Positions 37,089-49,142 of a stretch of DNA of 64,000 nt are shown one piece after another. Location: NCBI RefSeq assembly GCF_910592395.1, contig NC_088310.1:5277501-5341500 (forward strand), read 5' to 3'. How positions within the stretch are numbered: the stretch's first letter is position 1; every line of letters begins with the position of its first letter. This DNA comes from Lineus longissimus. Taxonomy: Eukaryota; Nemertea; Pilidiophora; Heteronemertea; Lineidae. The notes under the pieces are model-generated. The model was not told the origin of the DNA. It saw only the letters and a list, made by a program, of their open reading frames with translations, and did not search any database. A program made the translations under genes and the position numbers.

Positions 37089-38290
37089 TTATACTGAGCT
37101 TTGGCGATAAGATTTTGTTTCAAGTACTTTCTTTCCACACATGGCACAGATCCCTTTCTTGTACGCACATCCTGGAAGACAAAAAAAAACTTCATGAGTG
37201 CCATGCCATAAAATTTCATGAAATTGTATAGTTTTATGCAAATCGTGAAGGAAACTTTCACATCAGCAAAATAATTTTGTCTCCAAGTGGGCTGCACTAG
37301 TGTTTGTTGATACATTTGTTGGGTAATTCGGATTCCTCATTCATTGGTAGGCAATACACAATGCCATACATCCCGAAATAGGAGGCACAGGCTGAATTGT
37401 GCACCCAATATCCCCTTTGATAATGTTGCTTAAAGAAAGAGATACAGATCAGGTTACATATAGCCAAGCACTCATGCTAGAATTGGCTCTGTTTATTACC
37501 CAAATGAAGATTTCATTGCATTTTTGACCGCCCTTTGCTACACTTACCCTGGCAATAGTGTGATCCAACCTGATGCACCGATGTTTTACAAATCCGGCAT
37601 TTTTCAAACTTGACCTGGTACGGAGAAAATCTGTTCTTCTTTGAAGTGAGGAATTTGTTTTCATTCACTTTGCGGCCACCAGTATCTGAAAGTGCAATCA
37701 AATAAATAACACCATTGAGATTTAAATTTTGAGAAACAACAAAACAATTGTCATGTCATTGTAAAATCAATAAAATCTACTTATACTTAGGAATATCCTA
37801 CCTGTCACATTTGAAGCACCAGCTTTCCATGGATCAGGTGTGATCACCTTTCCAAGTTTTTTCTGACCTGTAATGACATAATCACATAGTCATAGTATTT
37901 TGATCAATGTATGTTGATGCATCACAATTAGCACAGAATTACTCAGTCATTCAGCACAGAGCAGAGGCTGTAGTGTGGAGCGAGTTATAAACTAGTGCAG
38001 CAACAACAAAATTATAATTTTTAGGCGATGGCAGTGCCAGTAATGCATCTGTACGCAGTGTGTATAAAATAGACTCTAATTCCGGACAGCAATGGGTCAG
38101 CAATATCTATGGTTTAGATAACCGGATACAACTGACCATGAACAATCAAAGTTTTCGCAATTAAATATGAGGACGAATTCACTTTTGATGTATTAAAAGG
38201 TTCTTTGGCTTTTTATCCTTGACAAAAACACGAAGAAAACATTTCTTATGCATCGCAAACGCCTGAAAACGTACACTTTTCGCACACCAT
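37089..38290 (-). CDS. CRIPT: CRIPT (cysteine-rich PDZ-binding protein), complete
   Basis: A small conserved zinc-binding protein, first described as a partner of PSD-95 PDZ domains and also found with spliceosomal and microtubule factors. Exons in transcript order: 38275–38290 (MVCEK plus one base), 37802–37867, 37548–37685, 37089–37171; 100 residues (human 101). Conserved CxxC pairs are present: CEKC at the start, CRICK, HYCQGC and CAMC. Landmarks are KKLGKVITPDPWK, GGRKVNENKFLTSKK and CRICKTSVHQVGSHYCQG. It ends ETKSYRQSSV, keeping the C-terminal S/T-x-V type PDZ ligand of the human TSV end. Splice phases agree at every junction. Confidence 0.97.
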
Positions 38291-39923
38291 TCTTGCTGTT
38301 GTTTACGTTTATAAGTTTTACAGACCTCCGAGAGGTGGCACGGCAGAGGAAACAAACTCCGTTTTGGCCGTGGGGACCTAATAGAGTCTTCAGGAGGTCC
38401 GCCGAATTTCGCCGCGAAGGTGACGCTATACAAACATTATAGCATGCTGTGAATTTAGCAGGTAGCCGCGCCAAGGACTAGAATAATGTCAATTGATATA
38501 TATGTATATCAATGATGGCCTCAACGGCTCATCCCGAGTGGTGATTGTATAAGGAGTTACCTCGAGGGATCAGAATGTACGAAGTACGAAGTAGTTTTTA
38601 AATGCTGCAAAATCTTCACTAGGACCCAATCTGACTTTGATGGAAAGCTAGTGCATCCCCATTATGAGTATCTATATAGGGCTGGCCTGAGGCAGTTTGA
38701 CAGAGAGACGAAACCCGCAATAATTTTGAAGTAGTTGTTCTTCCCTATCGAGATGGGGCGTCCAGATAGTGCCCAGCTTGACAATCGCATCTGGACCCTC
38801 AAGCCTTGGATCCACTATACGCCGACCCGGACTCCGTTACACCAACGGTAACGGACAGAGTAACTCTGATGGTTCAGAATGGACAATCAACACTAGTATG
38901 GATCTGTTTTCGGTGTGTCTTCTCTAAGACATTGTTGCATACACTGTAAAATCATTCAAGAGCCGTTGAGAGTCCGACCTTTGAGAGTCCAACTCTATCT
39001 GTTGCTGGGATGTTAGAAGGCCTATGCCGGACATGCCTTATTATATTCATGTTATTTGTCTCAGCTTGGCCTATAACTGATATGGAAACAACTCTCAGAT
39101 TAACTAACTGAGGAAAATCGGAACCTGATTGCAATATCATTGGAATAATGGCTCAAATATTTAAATTTTATATGCATGATGATCACCACACCAAAGGACA
39201 CATCATCCGATCCGTGTGCGGTGATTCTGACCGGATGACCTTTAAAGCAAGTGACTTGTAAGTATGTGGGAGTCGAATTGATTTCATGAAAGTTGCTTTT
39301 AAGTGGCTAATTATGGCACGGAGTATGAGAGTGGGGGTATCTGGAGGATGACTATGACATGGATAATACGTCAGAACCATCCCGGAGAAAATGCGCGCGA
39401 ACCGCAGATCTGGAGAGGCAGGGTGTCCACATTAGTTGAAAATGTCTAGTGAATAATATACCATAAACGGTAAAGCCCCTCCACTACTAGTGACCGTGGC
39501 GAGATCGACATAGCCCGGAGACAATCTGACGTGTTTGTTCCTGTGTTTCACAACCAAAACCAATACCCAGCCCATTTCGCGTGTTTCGTACGAAAAACAG
39601 CTAAACATGAATGGTCGTATCAAATATTGATCACAAGTTCGCAGACGACTCGAAGCCAGCGTTCCTGCTCTTGGGCTATAATGACGATCGACTGGAGCCT
39701 GTTGAGGAAACTCCATAAACAAGCGACTCGATGCCGGAGCGCGCTGACGTTTTAAAACTCTCACCCACTGAGGATTTTCGTCACGGCCTCATGCCCAACT
39801 CTTGGAAACTCATTCAGGTCAAGTGAGAAAAAAGTGATACGCACTTAACTACGCACAATCCCGAACAAATTCATTATTGTGTCTTTATTACCTATTTGGT
39901 GACGATCATTCAGAGGTTTCACA
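38291..39923. other. Intergenic region
   Basis: No gene is recognised between the CRIPT start and the IGFBP/Kazal gene. Open frames on both strands are short and lack similarity or splice support. The 5' leader of the downstream gene is probably at the right end. Confidence 0.5.
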
Positions 39924-42703
39924 ATGTTTTATTCATCAGTGACGTTGCGATATGCGGTGTGTGTGATTGTTTTAGGCCTGTGCGGTGTGCTGGCAGGGGA
40001 CGAACCCCGGGACAAACGGGTGGCCAAGTGCGGCCACTGTGACGTGGAGGATTGTAGGCCCGTCACAGACTCCTGTCCCGAAACCCACCGGATTCTGGAT
40101 AGCTGTAACTGCTGCAATGTCTGCAGGTCGGACCAACATCCGGCTAAACTCTTAAAAATCAAACGAGATGGTAAGTACGTTTTTCATCTTTCATAGAGAA
40201 GTGTCAATTTTTAAAGACGATAACAAAATGACTCCTCTCTATGTCATGTCCCTTTATATTATTTGCCATGTTTTATCTACCATATCTACGACCTTCAGGT
40301 CACAGGGGTCCAGAATGGAAAGCAATGTTACTGCCAGTCATCTACGACCTGCAAGTTAAGGAGTCTCGAGCAATGTGATCTCTATTCATCTATACGACAT
40401 GCAGGTACAGGGTAAAGCAAGTGTCGTCTGCTCCGAGGGTCTAATAGAAATCGTCGTCTGTTCATCTACTACCTGCACTGCAGGTACGGTAGGGTCTCAT
40501 AGAAAACAATCTGCGTCTATTCATCTGCGACATGCAGTTAAAGGGTCTAATGGAGAGCAATGTGATATCTCGTCATCTTAAGCATCTTGACCACCAAGGG
40601 AACCTCGGCTACGTTTAAAGGCAGAATAAGACAATGAGGTCTAGGATGATCTACGTGCTCTTGGTAAAGGGTCTCATGGAAGCATTCAAATGTTTCATAC
40701 CTGCACGACTGGCGATTATGTATTGGTTTTTGATACCTCTTTGAGTGGGAAACTCCCTTCTCAGGAACATGTTTGCATATCCTCATGGCTGGTGCTGGTC
40801 AGCTGTATAACCTGATGGGCCGCAACGGGGCAATAGAATTACTCCACAGATTGCATCCTGTACCGATGTGGCGTCTGGAACATCAAATATTCATTAACCA
40901 AAGAAGGATCGATACGAAAGCAAGTACAGTGGAACCTCTCTTAGTAGGCACCTCTCTATTAGGGATTCCCTTTATATCTATGACACTAGTTTTTGTATTG
41001 TTCTTTCAATTCAATTTGACCTCTCTTATCAGGATACCTCTCGATTAGGGATAGCACTTGTCATACCCGAGGATATTCCTAATACAGGGGTTCCACTGTA
41101 GATTTTTTAATACTCGCCGCCATCCATTGGGTGGCGCAGAAGACGCAAAATCGCGCCTTTATTCGCTTTTCTTTGAATCTACTGACTGTCGCACTAAAAT
41201 GTATAGGTTCCGGCTGGTAATGTTCGTCACACACACTTGTGCGGCAAAGAAATCAAGACAGTTTTGAAAAAAGAGGCTTGGATAAATCCACTAAGCGGCA
41301 GGCCCGTCCTCAATCTTGGGGTCCGCCTTGGCTCCAATGGGTTAATAGGTATACTGAAACGCGCCAAATTTTCGCGGGCGCTATATTTTCGCGAATATTC
41401 CGAATAACCTAGATTCGCGAAAATGAAAATCGCGAAAAATAATTCTTGTTTGGATAAATACACTAATAAACATTTTCATTATTTTCGAATCGCTTTACAG
41501 TACACCAACTTTTGCAAGCCATGTGGTGACAATTTCCGCGTACATGTAAAAGCTTTTAGTGTTTTCGTTTATAGGCTTTTCATTATTGTTCCACTGCAGC
41601 CAATTAGTCATTTGACATCTGTGTTAACAAAATCTGGTTTCGTCCCACGTTTCTGAGAGAGGCCAAAACCTATCAGGCAACAAATAATGTTTCTGTCAAT
41701 CATCGTAATTTGAAATCCGCAGCGGTTTATAATAACGGCAAAGCTAACCGTCGTTGTGTGTACCATGTCCGTCAAAAGAGAAGTTGCGCACCCTTCCAAC
41801 TACCGCTCGCCGACTTGATCAGTAATCTAACATGATACACGTATATATTTGATTTAATTTTAACTGACTAACGTTTTCATATTGATATCACACCTGCGTC
41901 TTTACAATATGATACTTCAAATTCCAAATACACCTCGCAGTTCGACAAGCATTAGACATGACTGTTAGAAAGGTCCACTTTTTTTCGTTTCAGTCGTGTG
42001 CAGTAAAGTGAAATGCCCAAGGGGCCAGATGTGTGTGCTGAATATCCAAGATCTCCCAGTGTGTCGATGCCCGAGCAAGCTGTCCTGCCCCCGGAAACAG
42101 AGGAAGTTCTGTGGAAAGAATGGCGTCACATACAAGTCAAGGTGCCTGCTCAAAGTAAGCCATGAATTAAAGAGCGGTCCGTTGCATCCTCACCTATACC
42201 AGTCACCTATACTTCGCCCGTTAAATCCTCCCCTACTCTCTATTTCACGAACAAACGAAAAGCCTGAGGAATATGCTTTGAAAATTTGTCAGTATTTCGC
42301 TTCAAATGACTCGTTCATGCTTTGTCAGCTTCTTGCAAAGTAAGTATTTTTAGATACTTTGGATAATTGAAGTTTCTGATGTCACATAACATTTTGTTCA
42401 TCAACTATTTCATTTCTGTGAGAAATCACAAACGAAATCACAGTGAAGTCAAAGTCAAAGGTGAAGATTTCTTTGATTCGATTTCAGGTGGACGAATGTT
42501 CTTCGGGAAAGAAGATCCGAATAGCGCACAAGGGTCCCTGCCCCGGGTATGAAAAGATTGAGGCTGAGGAGAGACAGGCCGAGAGACAGGCCAGGAGGGC
42601 AGAGAGATTGGCCAGGCGGGCGGAGTTGTGGAAGATACGACAGGCTAAGGGGAAGGGCAGGGGAAAGCGAAGGAAAGCCAAGTTTTATCGCGGGAGGATT
42701 TAG
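39924..42703 (+). CDS. Secreted IGFBP-like / Kazal-domain protein
   Basis: Exons 39924–40170, 41994–42154 and 42488–42703 (TAG) join in phase to give 207 residues. Residues 1–24 are a signal peptide (hydrophobic AVCVIVLGLCGVLA). Residues about 36–67 contain a Cys-rich module with a CxCCxxC core (SCNCCNVC), like the first half of an insulin-like growth factor binding protein domain; the second half is absent. The second exon encodes a follistatin-like segment running into a Kazal domain (CPSKLSCP, then FCGKNGVTYKSRCLL), completed in exon 3 (DECSSG…HKGPC). The last roughly 50 residues are a strongly basic, Arg/Ala/Glu-repetitive helix (ERQAERQARRAERLARRAE) ending in KGKGRGKRRKAK, which would suit heparin or matrix binding. 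The closest known architecture is IGFBP7/SIBD or Kazal-type inhibitor proteins; ligand unknown. Confidence 0.85.
40275..40690. repeat. Degenerate tandem repeat in the first intron of the IGFBP/Kazal gene
   Basis: Variants of catctacgacctgcaggta followed by agggtctcatagaaa recur five or six times with uneven spacing of about 65–70 bp. It is non-coding. Confidence 0.6.
40925..41100. mobile_element. MITE-like element with Tc1/mariner-type ends
   Basis: TACAGTGGAACC at 40925–40936 is matched by the exact reverse complement GGTTCCACTGTA at 41089–41100. The outermost TA on both sides fits a TA target duplication, leaving a 172-bp non-coding element. It is in an intron of the IGFBP/Kazal gene. Confidence 0.7.
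41385..41424. repeat. Short foldback with 12-bp arms
   Basis: ATTTTCGCGAAT (41385–41396) and ATTCGCGAAAAT (41413–41424) are perfect reverse complements separated by 16 bases, in a stretch rich in TTCGCG words. It lies in the same intron as the MITE-like element. Confidence 0.7.
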
Positions 42704-45057
42704 AAGTGGAAAGCGGGACCGATATTTGACGACCTTCAATTCGATTACAAACTACAGTGATGGCGCTCGGCTATGTGATATTCGAGGCCGGAAAATCCGA
42801 AGATAAAAAATTATGATTGGACAGCTCTTACAAAATCAAAACCACATTGGGAAGACACCAATACCTCTCTGGTGTAATTTGAACGCTTAGCGGGACGGTT
42901 CAAAGCTGAGCAGCCTCAAGAAAAAAGGGAATGAAGGCTTTGTGCTAACACACCAAATCGCGGATCGAATCGTAGTGCTGTGATGACATGTTAGCTCTCA
43001 CAAATTGTGTGCACATGTGATTTTAAATACAAATCAGGCAATTATGAGCAAACACAGGCCACCCTATAGCGGCCTTGCTATCACTGTCAGGGTAACATCA
43101 TGAATGCTTTCCCAATGACATAGAATATAATCAAAAGGTTGTGATATATCAAATGAGATTACGTGTGATTGGAAGATAAATTAGATTAGAACAGTACTTA
43201 AAATAGTATGTGACAATAAGCCAAAGGGCGAAGTGTATATTGTGACGGCTCGGCGACTTCGCCGCCCGTGTTCCTTCTACGTCTTTTTTCACTTTTCGCA
43301 TTTTCGGGATAACATTTATTTTGTGACGGCAGGAAAAGGTAAAGGTTTGTGAGCAGAAAGGATTCGTTTGGTGTTGAAAGTTCATAACGAGAGTTCAACT
43401 AAATGAGGTTAATGAATAAAAAACATTTACCTGGTTTTAAAGATTTAAAACGATGATTTAACTGAATGCATGTATCTTTCGATATACAAAGGAAATGCGC
43501 GATTAGTTTTTTTAGCTAAGTTATAAAATCTGCATGCCTGATCCTCGTGCGGACTGACCTGACGATTGGCGGTCATTTTCTTTTTTTCTCAATAACGCTC
43601 TCGCGCAAAATGCATATGAGGATGCCCCTGTAATGGCCTGGTAATAGCCAATAAGATTATTTCCTTTTCACACATATATATACATGTACGATCCCAGTTA
43701 CCACGGTAACAGCATTCTAAATCTCAAACGCACCGAGGGCCTCACTAATTTCATTTCGCCACTGCGACCAAGTCCTCCGAGATTTTGGGTAGAGCGCAGA
43801 TGGACGATAATTGGCAATCCCGACAATTAGCTGGATTTGTATAGCTAATTTGGTTAGGTGGTGTGTGAGGTCAAACGTATTGCAGAATATGATTGGGTAT
43901 TCCAGATGCCATTTTGTCTCACAAAGATCCATTCGGCCCTTCTACTCAAACGCCAGCTGAGCCCCTTGATTTATAGTCTCATCGGCTCTGCCATTCTCCA
44001 AGCAGGCATAACATTAAAAACACATTCTCTCTGCCAGTATCAGCTTCCATATTGTTGTATACGTCACTGTACACGTACACCCCGATTGTACATTGCGATC
44101 GCGTCTGAAAATGTCCGCGGCCACAGATTCGTACTCACTTTGGAGGATGAAATTTTAGATGCCTCAGGCCGTAGATATACATTCTCTGACATGATTTTGC
44201 AGCTGCAGGTGAGGGAGGTCGCGAAATCACATTCGCGCCAAATAATGACCTTTCCTGGCGAGAATTCGAGATATTTAGTTAGGATTGAAAACAAAAAATG
44301 TTTAAGGGACAACTTGGGCGTGGGATTTACCTGGCCAGGAGGATAATGTGCCAACTTGACACCATGCGCCGCCACTTGTAGTACAGTACAACCTCCCTAT
44401 AGCGGACACCCATGGGAATGAGCGTTGGTGTCCGTAATGTAGAAGTGTCCTTAATAGGGAGGTTATGCCATTATTGTCCAAAAAGTGGATTCATGTGTAT
44501 GAACACGGGGGTCGTGAAGCATACATATTACATATTCCATTTAGTTTTAAATATTAACTATTTCAAATAATTTGATACCGTATGCGAACTTGAAATTACT
44601 TATATTGTAATATATTGTGATATTAATTTGCCAACATTGATATATGCAGGTTGTGTTCGTACACTACATACTATATCCGATTATTTGAAATACTCTGTGA
44701 ACACAGAAGCCATACATTTGTATCGGATATCTAGGCCGAGGCCTACAATGTATACATCACAGCGGTTGCATACACGGCATGTGTTTTTCTGTGTCTTGCC
44801 ACATGCCCTAAATCTGAGGTGAATAATGAAGAGGCTATGTCTGTGTACTGGTCCGGTGTACATGGAGTTCGAAGGTCAATGGCGAGTAAACCGTTAGCCC
44901 CGACGACGCGCAGCCCGGACAGTGAGACTCGAATATAGGATCCTACACACACCTTTATCGCCAAACCGGCAATTCAGAGGATTCACCACCACGTTCCTCT
45001 CGCTCGGAAGCAGTTCAGCACTCTCGACTACAGGTCTGAATCTCTTTGCAGGCGATA
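42704..45057. other. Intergenic region before the SLC16-type transporter
   Basis: No gene is recognised. An open frame at 43858–44346 begins with GTG and has no similarity that I know. A small foldback at 44390–44464 is listed separately. A tctctttgcag just before 45051 looks like a splice acceptor, so the transporter may have an upstream untranslated exon. Confidence 0.45.
44390..44464. mobile_element. 75-bp foldback element
   Basis: AACCTCCCTAT (44390–44400) pairs with ATAGGGAGGTT (44454–44464). A short mismatch follows, and the inner GGACAC/GTGTCC words also pair. Its ends resemble those of the element at 40925–41100, so they may be related families. Confidence 0.6.
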
Positions 45058-48000
45058 ATGGACGAGGAAGAAAGCTCTGATGGAATTTCTTTCTCCCAGA
45101 GACCAAGAACTTGTTTCAGCAAGCCAGATCCCCATTGGGGTTGGGTGGTTGTTTACTCCTCTTTCGTAGCGAATTTCATCTTCGCTGGATTCGCCAATTC
45201 GTGCGGGATATATTACATAGAATGGCTGGACCATTTTGATGGGAACTCCAGGAGTGAAATATCATGGATCGGATCTTTACTTCTTGGAATGACATGTATG
45301 ACAAGTAAGTGATGGCCTATTTCGATGCAATGACAGCCGTATCCGATTCGCCTCGTGATTGGGAGGTCTTGTCACGGTATAGATCTGTATCTACAGTATA
45401 CACCTTTCCAGAAATGGGGCACTGAGTGTCCGAAATAGTGATGTCATAAGGGGAAACTAGGCCTTATGGTGGAGGGACAAAGGAGATAGTCATGGTTGAC
45501 CAACACACTTGAATGCCTTTAATGACGGACAAGGGGGAAAAAGTTAGTTCCAATGCAAGCCACCAATTTCGGGAAGCATGTTTAGCACGTTGGTTCTAAC
45601 TGCGGTTATAGTAGCCCATAAATTACCTGACATAAAAGTTTGCATGCATGGTCAGCCAGGATGTCTCGTCTGGTGTCTGTCTGAAAAAATGGGCGGTGAT
45701 TTGGAGTGATATAAACGGTGTCATAAGCTGGTGTTGATGGTCTTCAAGGAAAGCAGTTATGATTTTTTTGTAACAAATACGCGCAACATCATGGCTTCTT
45801 TCAGGTCCTGTAGGTGCGATCCTATCGGAACGTTATGGAGACAGGCCAATAGTGATGGTAGGATCCGCCCTGGCAGCCCTGAGCCTCATGGCGTCTGCTT
45901 ATGTAACCAATGTCTACCTTTTGATGGTCACGTATGGTGTGATCACTGGTGAGTGTGAGACTAGCCCCGTTAGCTTATGTTACAAATGTCTACCTATAGA
46001 TTGTCACGTATGGTGTGCTCACTGGTGAGTGTGAGACTAGCACCGTTATCTTATGTTATAAATGTCTACCTATAGATGGTCACGTATGGCGTGATCACTG
46101 GTGAGTGTGAGACTAACTCCGTTATCTTATGTTACAAATGTCTACCTATAGATGGTCACGTATGGCGTGATCACTGGTGAGTGTGAGACTAACTCCGTTA
46201 TCTTATGTTATAAATGCTACCTATAGATGGTCACGTATGGTGTGATCACTGGTGAGTGTGAGACTAGCACCGTTATCTTATGTTATAAATGTTTACCTAC
46301 AGATGGTCACGTATGGTGTGATCACTGGTGAATGTGAGACTAGCACCGTTATCTTATGTTATAAATGTTTACCTATAGATGGTCACGTATGGTGTGATCA
46401 CTGGTGAGTGTGAGACTAGCACCGTTATCTTATGTTATAAATGTCTACCTATAGATGGTCACGTATGGCGTGATCACTGGTGAGTGTGAGACTAACTCCG
46501 TTATCTTATGTTATAAATGTCTACCTATAGATGGTCACGTATGGCGTGATCACTGGTGAGTGTGAGACTAGCACCGTTATCTTATGTTATAAATGTGACC
46601 TATAGATGGTCACGTGTGCATGGTGTGATCACTGGTGAGTGTGAGACTAGCACCGTTATCTTATGTTATAAATGTCTACCTATAGATTGTCACGTATGGC
46701 GTGATCACTGGTGAGTGTGAGACTAACTCCGTTATCTTATGTTATAAATGTCTACCTATAGATGGTCACGTATGGCGTGATCACTGGTGAGTGTGAGACT
46801 AACTCCGTTATCTTATGTTATAAATGCTACCTATAGATGGTCACGTATGGTGTGATCACTGGTGAGTGTGAGACTAGCACCGTTATCTCATGTTATAAAT
46901 GTTTACCTATAGATGGTCACGTATGGTGTGATCACTGGTGAGTGTGAGACTAGCACCGTTATCTTATGTTATAAATGTCTACCTATAGATGGTCACGTAT
47001 GGTGTGATCACTGGTGAGTGTGAGACTAACTCCTTATCTTATGTTATAAATGTCTTCCTATAGATGGTCACGTATGGTGTGATCACTGGTGAGTGTGAGA
47101 CTAGCACCGTTATCTTTATGTTACAAATGTCTACCTATAGATGGTCACGTATGGCGTGATCGCTGGTGAGTGTGAGACTAACTCCGTTATCTTATGTTAC
47201 ACATGTCTACCTATGATGGTCACGTATGGCGTGATCACTGGTGAGTGTGAGACTAGCACCGTTATCTTATGTTACAAATGGTCACGTATGGCGTGATCAC
47301 TGGTTGTGTGAGACTATAGCCCCGTTAGCTTATGTTACAAATTCTACCTGTGATGGTCACGTCTGGCGTGATCACTGGTGAGTGGTCACGTTAGCTTATG
47401 TTAGAAATGTTTGCCTATTGATGGTCACGTATGACGTGATCATGCACTGGTTAGTTTGAGACTTGTTACATCATGAAGTTTACAGATGTCTACCTTCTGA
47501 AAGAACCCCAGGAAGAATACATTCGGGTAGATACTGATGAGATACATGTACATACTTGATTGAATGCGGCCTCCAAATGATCATGACCATTTTTGTACTG
47601 ATATATGTCGAACAATGGGACAGGCGTTCGCGTTGGCATGTCTTGATTTTCGAAAACTCACTATTGACCTAGTATTTTAAGACATTTGATAAATTTTCTT
47701 ACAGGTTTTGGTTTCTCAATGATCTGCATGATAATGGCGACAGTTCCTATGTATTTCTTTGACGAAAAACACGTCGGACTAGCCATAGGTCTCGCTTTGA
47801 GTGGAAATGGCTGCGGCTCCTTCGTCATGCCCTTGATAATTGAGATGCTGATCGAGGCGTACGGGTGGAGGGGATCCCTTCTCATCTGCAGTGGAATAGT
47901 GTTGAACTGCTGCGTGTGCGGCGCTTTACTGCGAAAGCCAGAGCGAGGCATTGTTTGTAAAGACAATGCAAAACCCAAGAAACCCCTCGTGGATGTGACT

Positions 48001-48636
48001 GTGCTAAAAAGTGTCTCCGTCGTTTTGTTTCTACTTTCTCAACTGATCTTTTCTTTTGGTTTGTCAACTGTTTATGTACACGCTGCCGCATTAGTGGAAA
48101 AAATGACAGGGGTAACGAGGACGAAATCGGCCGGCATTATTAGTACAGTGGGTGTTATGAACTTCGTAGGAAGAATCACACATGGTGCGATAGCAGGGTT
48201 CAAGTCGGTTAACATTTTTACTCAATATGGGGTTTGCTGTCTCATAAACGCGGCATCTCTATTTCTTCTTCCGAATATACCCTTCTATCCCGTTTCAGTA
48301 GTCATCACTGCCGCATTTGGCTTCTGTATCGCCCCGTATGGCAGTCTCATGCAATTGATTGTTCAAAAGATGGCCGGAATGGACAATCTCAAAATAGTCT
48401 ATGGACTTTTTGTCTTCATGAGCGGTGTTGGCTGGATGGCTGGCGCGCCCATTGCTGGCCTCTTATATGACGCCACTGGAGACTACGGTACATCGATGTA
48501 TTTCGGAGGGTCGGCTATGATTGGGTGTGTCGCTTTCTTTTTAAAGACCTGGATAGATGGCACGTGTAGGAAAGCTGGCACCACGCATGCCCATCATATC
48601 GACATTTCGGTAGGAGACGAAGTTTCAAATTCATAG
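45058..48636 (+). CDS. Monocarboxylate-transporter-like protein (SLC16 family, MFS)
   Basis: A plasma-membrane major facilitator, probably moving a small organic acid with protons; the substrate cannot be read from sequence. Exons 45058–45304, 45805–45948 and 47705–48636 (TAG) join in phase 1 to give 440 residues. The ATG at 45058 is used because the open frame upstream begins with TTG. Family features: the TM1 motif around HWGWVVVYSSFVANFIFAG, then SPVGAILSERYGDRPIVMVGSA (loop with the Arg-rich MFS signature), VITGFGFSMIC, a short TM6–7 loop (RKPERGIVCKDNAKPKK) and about 12 helices in all. Length fits SLC16 proteins. The intron after exon 2 is almost wholly a minisatellite that repeats the exon 2 end and its donor. 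The C-tail after TM12 is short. Confidence 0.9.
45911..47460 (+). repeat. 76-bp minisatellite carrying a splice donor, about 20 copies
   Basis: The unit runs from gtgagtgtgagacta through atggtcacgtatgg(t/c)gtgatcactg and recurs every 75–77 bp. The first copy is the 3' end of transporter exon 2 (donor at 45949). Later donor copies stand at 46025, 46101, 46177, 46252 and so on. At least 16 copies keep CTG-GTGAGT. Units from about 47280 on are degenerate. In almost all internal copies cttttg has become ctatag, placing an AG directly before the 25-nt exon-like segment. Confidence 0.95.
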
Positions 48637-49142
48637 ATAAATGAAAAGAACGTGTGTCTGGCGCGATACAACTATTTGAGTTTTATTTACATTTTTTATA
48701 TTTTACCACGCGAGGTATATATAGCCTACATGCAGGTCAAATTATAGAAAACTAGTACGGCGATCAGCAGTCCTCTGTCCCGTCATCACCAACCTCCAAT
48801 CTTCGTCGACCCAAAATTAAGTAGCTGTCTCGTTTATCGGCAGTCACACTGATTTTCCTGATATTTTTTTCATGTTACATGTGACATTGGGTGATATGAA
48901 TAAAGACTAGGAAATGCTTTTACTTAAAACTTCACGTACATTTACACTAGGCATTTCTGTACAAAATAGAAGTAAAAGCATTTACTAGTGTTTATTCATA
49001 TCACCCATTCTCTCAAAAATGAAGAAGAACTCGTCGGCAGGTGTTCAGCACTACTCATTTTTCGAATCGAAAGGGGTTCACATGTATGAGCTGAAACTGC
49101 ATAATCAGGAAATTGACAACTTGATAGCTTGCATCATCGTTC
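48637..49142. other. Convergent 3' region of the transporter and glutamate receptor genes
   Basis: Both genes end into this 506-bp gap. It contains the hairpin at 48888–49007 and no coding sequence that I can support; the open frame at 49019–49204 overlaps the receptor's last exon and is a shadow. Confidence 0.7.
48888..49007. terminator. Inverted repeat with AATAAA on both strands
   Basis: The arms 48888–48924 and 48971–49007 match at 35 of 37 positions, with a 46-nt loop. The left arm carries AATAAA on the + strand (48899–48904), 263 bases past the transporter stop. The right arm carries AATAAA on the − strand (48991–48996), about 150 bases past the receptor stop. Each is well placed to be the polyadenylation signal of its gene. 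The element may have begun as a foldback transposon. Confidence 0.7.

Noticed and set aside
43858-44346. 162-codon plus-strand open frame
   Set aside because: It starts with GTG and has no similarity or splice support. Nearby sequence contains dispersed repeat fragments.
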